64,000 nucleotides of DNA from assembly GCF_004402535.1 (NCBI RefSeq), contig NZ_SOEY01000002.1:86883-150882 (forward strand), in the 5' to 3' direction. The translations under genes were made by a program, and so were the position numbers. This DNA comes from Cryobacterium glaciale (GTDB lineage Bacteria; Actinomycetota; Actinomycetes; Actinomycetales; Microbacteriaceae). The notes beneath the pieces are model-generated. The model was not told the origin of the DNA, made no database searches, and saw only the letters and a list, made by a program, of their open reading frames with translations. This document shows, piece by piece, positions 60,705 through 64,000 of this stretch; positions within the stretch are counted from its first letter, which is position 1; the number at the start of each line of letters is the position of its first letter.

Positions 60705-62042
60705 TCAATTCGTGGCGTTGTCCGCGGGCCGCGCCGAGGCCGGCGTACCGGCATCCGGGAGCACTGCGGGCGGCGGTTGCGGCGGGTTCGTCACCTTGCG
60801 GTTGCGGGTGAGCAGGCCGATGATTGATGGCCGTCCCTGGCTCTTGTTCCAGACGTCTACACCGACGGCGACCAGAAGCACGAGGCCCTTGATGATCTGC
60901 ACCAGGTCGGAACCCACACCGAGTAGCTGCAGCCCGTTGTTCAGAACGGCCATGACCAAACCACCGACGATGGAGCCGATCACGGTTCCGATGCCGCCCG
61001 ACACCGCTGCACCGCCGATGAAGACAGCGGCGATGGCGTCGAGCTCCCAGCTGAGGCCGTCTTGCGGGCCGGATGCCCCGGCGCGAGCCACGAAGATCAT
61101 TCCGGCCAGAGAGGCCAGGATCGACATGTTCATCATGACGAGAAAGTTGACCCGACGGGAGTTGACGCCGGAGAGTTCCGCGGCCAACTTGTTGCCGCCA
61201 ACAGCGTAAACGTGACGGCCGACGATGGTATTGCGGGTCACGAAGCTATAGAACAGCACCAGCACGCCGAGGATAATGCCCGACACCGGAAAACTCGTAC
61301 CAACCCGGCCGCCGGCGAAGAGAAAGGTTGCGTAGATGACGACGGCGTCGAGCAGGCCGACCTTGAGCACACTGGCCCAGAGCGGAGAGGTCTCGGAGTG
61401 CATCGTTTTCTGCACTTTGCGAGCCCGCCACTCGCGCACGGCAATCGCGATGGCGATCAGAAAGCCGAGTACGAGCGTGAGGTTGTTGAAGCCGGTGACA
61501 GGCCCGACTTCGGGGAGATAGCCGGCACCGATCAGGGTGAAGCCCTCCGGAACCGGAACAGTGTCGGCGTTGCCGATCAGCTGGTTGCCGCCACGAAAGA
61601 TGAGCATGCCGGCGAGTGTCACGATGAAGGCGGGAACCCCGATGTAGGCCACCCAGAATCCCTGCCAGGCACCGATCAGCGCGCCAACGAACAGTCCGAA
61701 GAGGATGGCGAGGGGCCAGGGGAAGTTCCAGTCGGACATGGAGATGGCCACGACGATACCGGAGAACGCCGCGACCGAGCCGACCGAGAGGTCGATATGG
61801 CCGGCGATAATCACCATGACCATGCCGATGGCGAGAATCAGGATATACGAATACTGGCTGACCAGGTTGATCAGGTTACCCGACGAGAGGGTGAGGCCGT
61901 CGGTTAGAAACTGGAACAGAACGATGATGGCGATCAGGCTGAACAGGATGCCGAACTGACGCAGATTGTTCTTGCCGCGGCCGAAGATCGACCTGCGCCC
62001 TTCGTCCTTTTTCGTGTCGATCGGGGCCGTGTTGCTGCTCAT
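60705..62042 (-). CDS. mmsB: Sugar ABC transporter permease (MmsB/GguB-like)
   Basis: A 445-residue membrane permease with about ten hydrophobic segments, including [47 protein letters not shown] (the conserved GHIDLSVGS loop) and [21 protein letters not shown]. This matches the RbsC/XylH/GguB group of CUT2 transporters. The N-terminal cytosolic segment and a proline-rich C-terminal tail are longer than usual. ATG 62042 overlaps the stop of the ATPase gene. It pairs with the MmsA-like ATPase. Confidence 0.9.
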   Translation of the reverse strand: MSSNTAPIDTKKDEGRRSIFGRGKNNLRQFGILFSLIAIIVLFQFLTDGLTLSSGNLINLVSQYSYILILAIGMVMVIIAGHIDLSVGSVAAFSGIVVAISMSDWNFPWPLAILFGLFVGALIGAWQGFWVAYIGVPAFIVTLAGMLIFRGGNQLIGNADTVPVPEGFTLIGAGYLPEVGPVTGFNNLTLVLGFLIAIAIAVREWRARKVQKTMHSETSPLWASVLKVGLLDAVVIYATFLFAGGRVGTSFPVSGIILGVLVLFYSFVTRNTIVGRHVYAVGGNKLAAELSGVNSRRVNFLVMMNMSILASLAGMIFVARAGASGPQDGLSWELDAIAAVFIGGAAVSGGIGTVIGSIVGGLVMAVLNNGLQLLGVGSDLVQIIKGLVLLVAVGVDVWNKSQGRPSIIGLLTRNRKVTNPPQPPPAVLPDAGTPASARPADNATN

Positions 62043-63589
62043 ATGCTGCGCACCTTCTTCTTGGCAGAGGTCATGCTTTTCATCAGGGATTCCGGGTCGG
62101 CATCGGCACCGTCAATGCAGTCGGTGATGGCTCCCTCGAAGATTGTGTAGATGCGGTCGGCCAGGCCGAGCAACTCCGGCAGCTCGGAGGAGATCAGGAT
62201 CACTCCCTTGCCCTGGGCTGCGAGGGCCTGAATGATGCCGTAAATCTCGTATTTCGCCCCGACGTCGATGCCTCGGGTGGGCTCATCCAGGATCAGGATG
62301 TCGGGGTCAGTGAACATCCACTTGGCCAGCACCACCTTTTGCTGGTTGCCGCCGGACAGTTTGCTCACGCCCATGTCGACGTTGGGCGTCTTGATGCGCA
62401 GATTCTTGCGGTACTCCTCGGCGATGGAGTATTCCTTGGCATCGTTCACGACCGGGCCGACCGAGATTTTCGAGAGCTTGGCCGAGACGATGGAGCGCTT
62501 AATGTCGTCGAGCAGATTGAGCCCGAGCGCCTTGCGGTCCTCGCTGACATAAGCGAGACCGTGCTCGATCGCTTCGCCGACGTTGCGCAGCTCGATCTCC
62601 TTGCCGTCCTTAAAGATCTGGCCGGAGATGAAATTGCCGTACGAGCGGCCGAAGATGCTCATGGCGAGCTCGGTACGCCCAGCACCCATCAGTCCGGCGA
62701 TTCCGACGATCTCGCCGGTTCGCACGGTCAGGTTGGATCCCTTCACGACCATCCGCTCGGACACCTGCGGGTGTTGCACGGTCCAGTCGCGCACCTCGAA
62801 GAACACCTCACCGATCTTCGGTGTGCGATCAGGAAACCGGCTCTCCAGGCTTCGGCCGACCATGCCGCGAATAATGCGGTCTTCGTTGACGCCGTCAGCG
62901 GCGATATCGAGAGTCTCGATTGCCCGACCATCGCGAATGATGGTGATCGAGTCGGCGATCTGCTCGATCTCGTTGAGCTTGTGCGAGATCATGATCGAAC
63001 TGATGCCCTTGCCCTTGAGCCCCCGAATCAAATCGAGCAGGTGCTGGGAGTCGGCCTCGTTGAGCGCGGCGGTCGGCTCGTCGAGAATGAGCACCTTCAC
63101 CGACTTGTTGAGGGCCTTGGCGATCTCAACCAGTTGCTGCTTGCCGACGCCGATGTTCTTGATCAGGGTGTCGGGGTCGTCGCGGAGGCCGACCCGGGCG
63201 AGCAGCTCGTAGGCGGTGCGCTTGGCTCCGACCCAGTCGATGGCGCCCCACCTGGTGGGTTCATTGCCCAAAAAGATATTCTCGGTGATCGAAAGTTCAG
63301 GGATGAGGGCCAGTTCCTGGTGAATGATGGCAATTCCGGCGGCTTCGCTGGAGCGGATGTCCTTAAACCGCATCTCGGCGCCCTGAAAGATGATGTCGCC
63401 TGAGTAGGACCCGTACGGGTAGACCCCGGAGAGCACCTTCATGAGCGTGGACTTGCCGGCACCGTTCTCGCCGCAGATCGCGTGGATCTCTCCGGCCATG
63501 ACGGTGAGCGACACATTCGAGAGCGCCTTGACGCCGGGAAACTCCTTGGTGATGGAACGCATCTCCAAGATCACGTGCTCAACCGCCAT
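62039..63589 (-). CDS. mmsA: Sugar ABC transporter ATP-binding protein (MmsA/GguA-like)
   Basis: A 516-residue double ABC ATPase of the CUT2 class. First domain: Walker [17 protein letters not shown] near residue 39, signature [16 protein letters not shown] near 150, Walker [14 protein letters not shown] near 168. Second domain: [16 protein letters not shown] near 305 in place of a classic Walker [15 protein letters not shown] near 415, and [20 protein letters not shown] near 438. One active and one degenerate site is normal for this group. ATG 63589 lies 26 bp after a LacI-type operator, so the operon is probably induced by its own sugar. Confidence 0.92.
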   Translation of the reverse strand: MAVEHVILEMRSITKEFPGVKALSNVSLTVMAGEIHAICGENGAGKSTLMKVLSGVYPYGSYSGDIIFQGAEMRFKDIRSSEAAGIAIIHQELALIPELSITENIFLGNEPTRWGAIDWVGAKRTAYELLARVGLRDDPDTLIKNIGVGKQQLVEIAKALNKSVKVLILDEPTAALNEADSQHLLDLIRGLKGKGISSIMISHKLNEIEQIADSITIIRDGRAIETLDIAADGVNEDRIIRGMVGRSLESRFPDRTPKIGEVFFEVRDWTVQHPQVSERMVVKGSNLTVRTGEIVGIAGLMGAGRTELAMSIFGRSYGNFISGQIFKDGKEIELRNVGEAIEHGLAYVSEDRKALGLNLLDDIKRSIVSAKLSKISVGPVVNDAKEYSIAEEYRKNLRIKTPNVDMGVSKLSGGNQQKVVLAKWMFTDPDILILDEPTRGIDVGAKYEIYGIIQALAAQGKGVILISSELPELLGLADRIYTIFEGAITDCIDGADADPESLMKSMTSAKKKVRSI

Positions 63590-63615
63590 TGGTTTACTCC
63601 TCCGTCAGCGGCCAT

Positions 63616-63629
63616 TGTGACCGTTCACA
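63616..63629. promoter_or_regulatory. LacI-type operator upstream of mmsA
   Basis: TGTGACCGTTCACA, a near-perfect palindrome with a central CpG, as expected for LacI-family repressors. It lies 26 bp upstream of the mmsA start, between the transporter genes and the lacI-type gene. Confidence 0.7.
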
Positions 63630-63673
63630 TCGAAGTCAATGCTGGCCTCTGTGTCCAGCCATGTCAAGGGCCG

Positions 63674-64000
63674 TTAATAACGCTTAAGTAACGGCAGCCG
63701 AGAGACCGGCACCGGTCCAGTGGATCCGCGCACGACCAGCCGCGGGGCGATAGGGGCTGTCGGTACGTCCACGCCCGTCCCCATCTCACGCAGGAGCGTG
63801 GCGAAGGCCAGGCGGCCGATCCCGTCAAAGTCCTGATGAATCGTGGTGAGTGGCGGCCAGCTGTGGCTGGCCACCGGAACGTCGTCGAATCCGACTACGC
63901 TCACGTCTCCCGGGACACTGAGCCTGGCGTCGTGCAAAGCGTGCAGCAGGCCCAGCGCCATTTCGTCATTGGCCGCGAACACCGCGGAAAAATCCCGAGA
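63674..64000 (-). CDS. LacI-family transcriptional regulator (C-terminal part)
   Basis: The last ~108 residues of a LacI-type repressor; the HTH and most of the sugar-binding core lie beyond base 64000. Visible family features are FSAVFAANDEMALGLLHAL, GDVSVVGFDDVPVASHSWPPLTTIHQD and the tail PRLVVRGSTGPV. It is transcribed in the same direction as, and 84 bp upstream of, the sugar transporter operon. The operator at 63616-63629 is its likely target. Its ligand should be the transported sugar. Confidence 0.9.
   Translation of the reverse strand, partial: SRDFSAVFAANDEMALGLLHALHDARLSVPGDVSVVGFDDVPVASHSWPPLTTIHQDFDGIGRLAFATLLREMGTGVDVPTAPIAPRLVVRGSTGPVPVSRLPLLKRY

Overview
The window is high-GC, densely packed actinobacterial DNA. 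The nrdHIEF order, EssC/WXG100 proteins, a 10-methyl fatty acid locus, LppX-like lipoproteins, frequent GTG/TTG starts and very common GGATGC/GCATCC words suggest a Microbacteriaceae-type organism (for example Cryobacterium-like). The genus is an inference from gene content only.

1-21.5 kb: an acyl-CoA catabolic island. A minus-strand operon encodes a crotonase hydratase, a BadH-like SDR, a BadI/MenB-like ring hydrolase, a luciferase-like oxidoreductase and an acyl-CoA dehydrogenase cut by the window edge. Plus-strand units encode an SDR/epimerase, an acyl-CoA ligase, a second acyl-CoA dehydrogenase, an AroE-like dehydrogenase, a heteromeric acyl-CoA dehydrogenase pair, a FadB-like fusion, EtfB, EtfA, a membrane cytochrome b, two thiolase-superfamily proteins without the usual catalytic Cys and His, and an OB-fold/Zn-ribbon partner. 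Minus-strand genes add a cyclase-family hydrolase and a TesB-type thioesterase. The logic matches cyclohexanecarboxyl-CoA or perillyl-CoA ring cleavage: activate, desaturate, hydrate, oxidise, open the ring hydrolytically, then beta-oxidise. A shared 14-bp operator-like motif (roughly ACC-N8-GGT, core AAACG) lies in front of the main transcription units, and a strong hairpin closes the island at 21.44 kb.

21.5-29.8 kb: a secreted protein, a NUDIX hydrolase, an MBL-fold hydrolase, a short graveyard of broken genes (DUF1801, TetR and alpha/beta hydrolase tails), then a lipoprotein / membrane-fusion protein / ABC ATPase / MacB-like permease operon.

29.8-36.4 kb: one gene for a roughly 2,180-residue surface protein (Gly-rich head, about 12 FN3-like repeats, 6 further repeats, C-terminal membrane anchor).

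36.7-50.1 kb: a compact type VII secretion-like locus: an EssC-like FHA-FtsK ATPase, a zinc-ribbon/FHA protein, three WXG100-like proteins, a large polymorphic toxin with a translationally coupled small CxxC protein (likely immunity) and an SseB-like protein, plus secreted and membrane accessory proteins. EccB, EccD, EccE and mycosin are not visible.

50.2-54.6 kb: a tmsA/tmsB-like pair for 10-methyl fatty acids in which the methyltransferase gene is broken by one in-frame TAA, a bifunctional-nuclease protein, and an XRE-fused MNT/HEPN toxin-antitoxin pair.

54.6-59.4 kb: a duplicated nrdF tail, then nrdHIEF (class Ib ribonucleotide reductase) with paired NrdR boxes and DnaA-box-like sites.

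59.5-64 kb: a ChvE/MmsA/MmsB-type sugar ABC transporter preceded by a LacI-type operator and a LacI regulator cut by the right edge.
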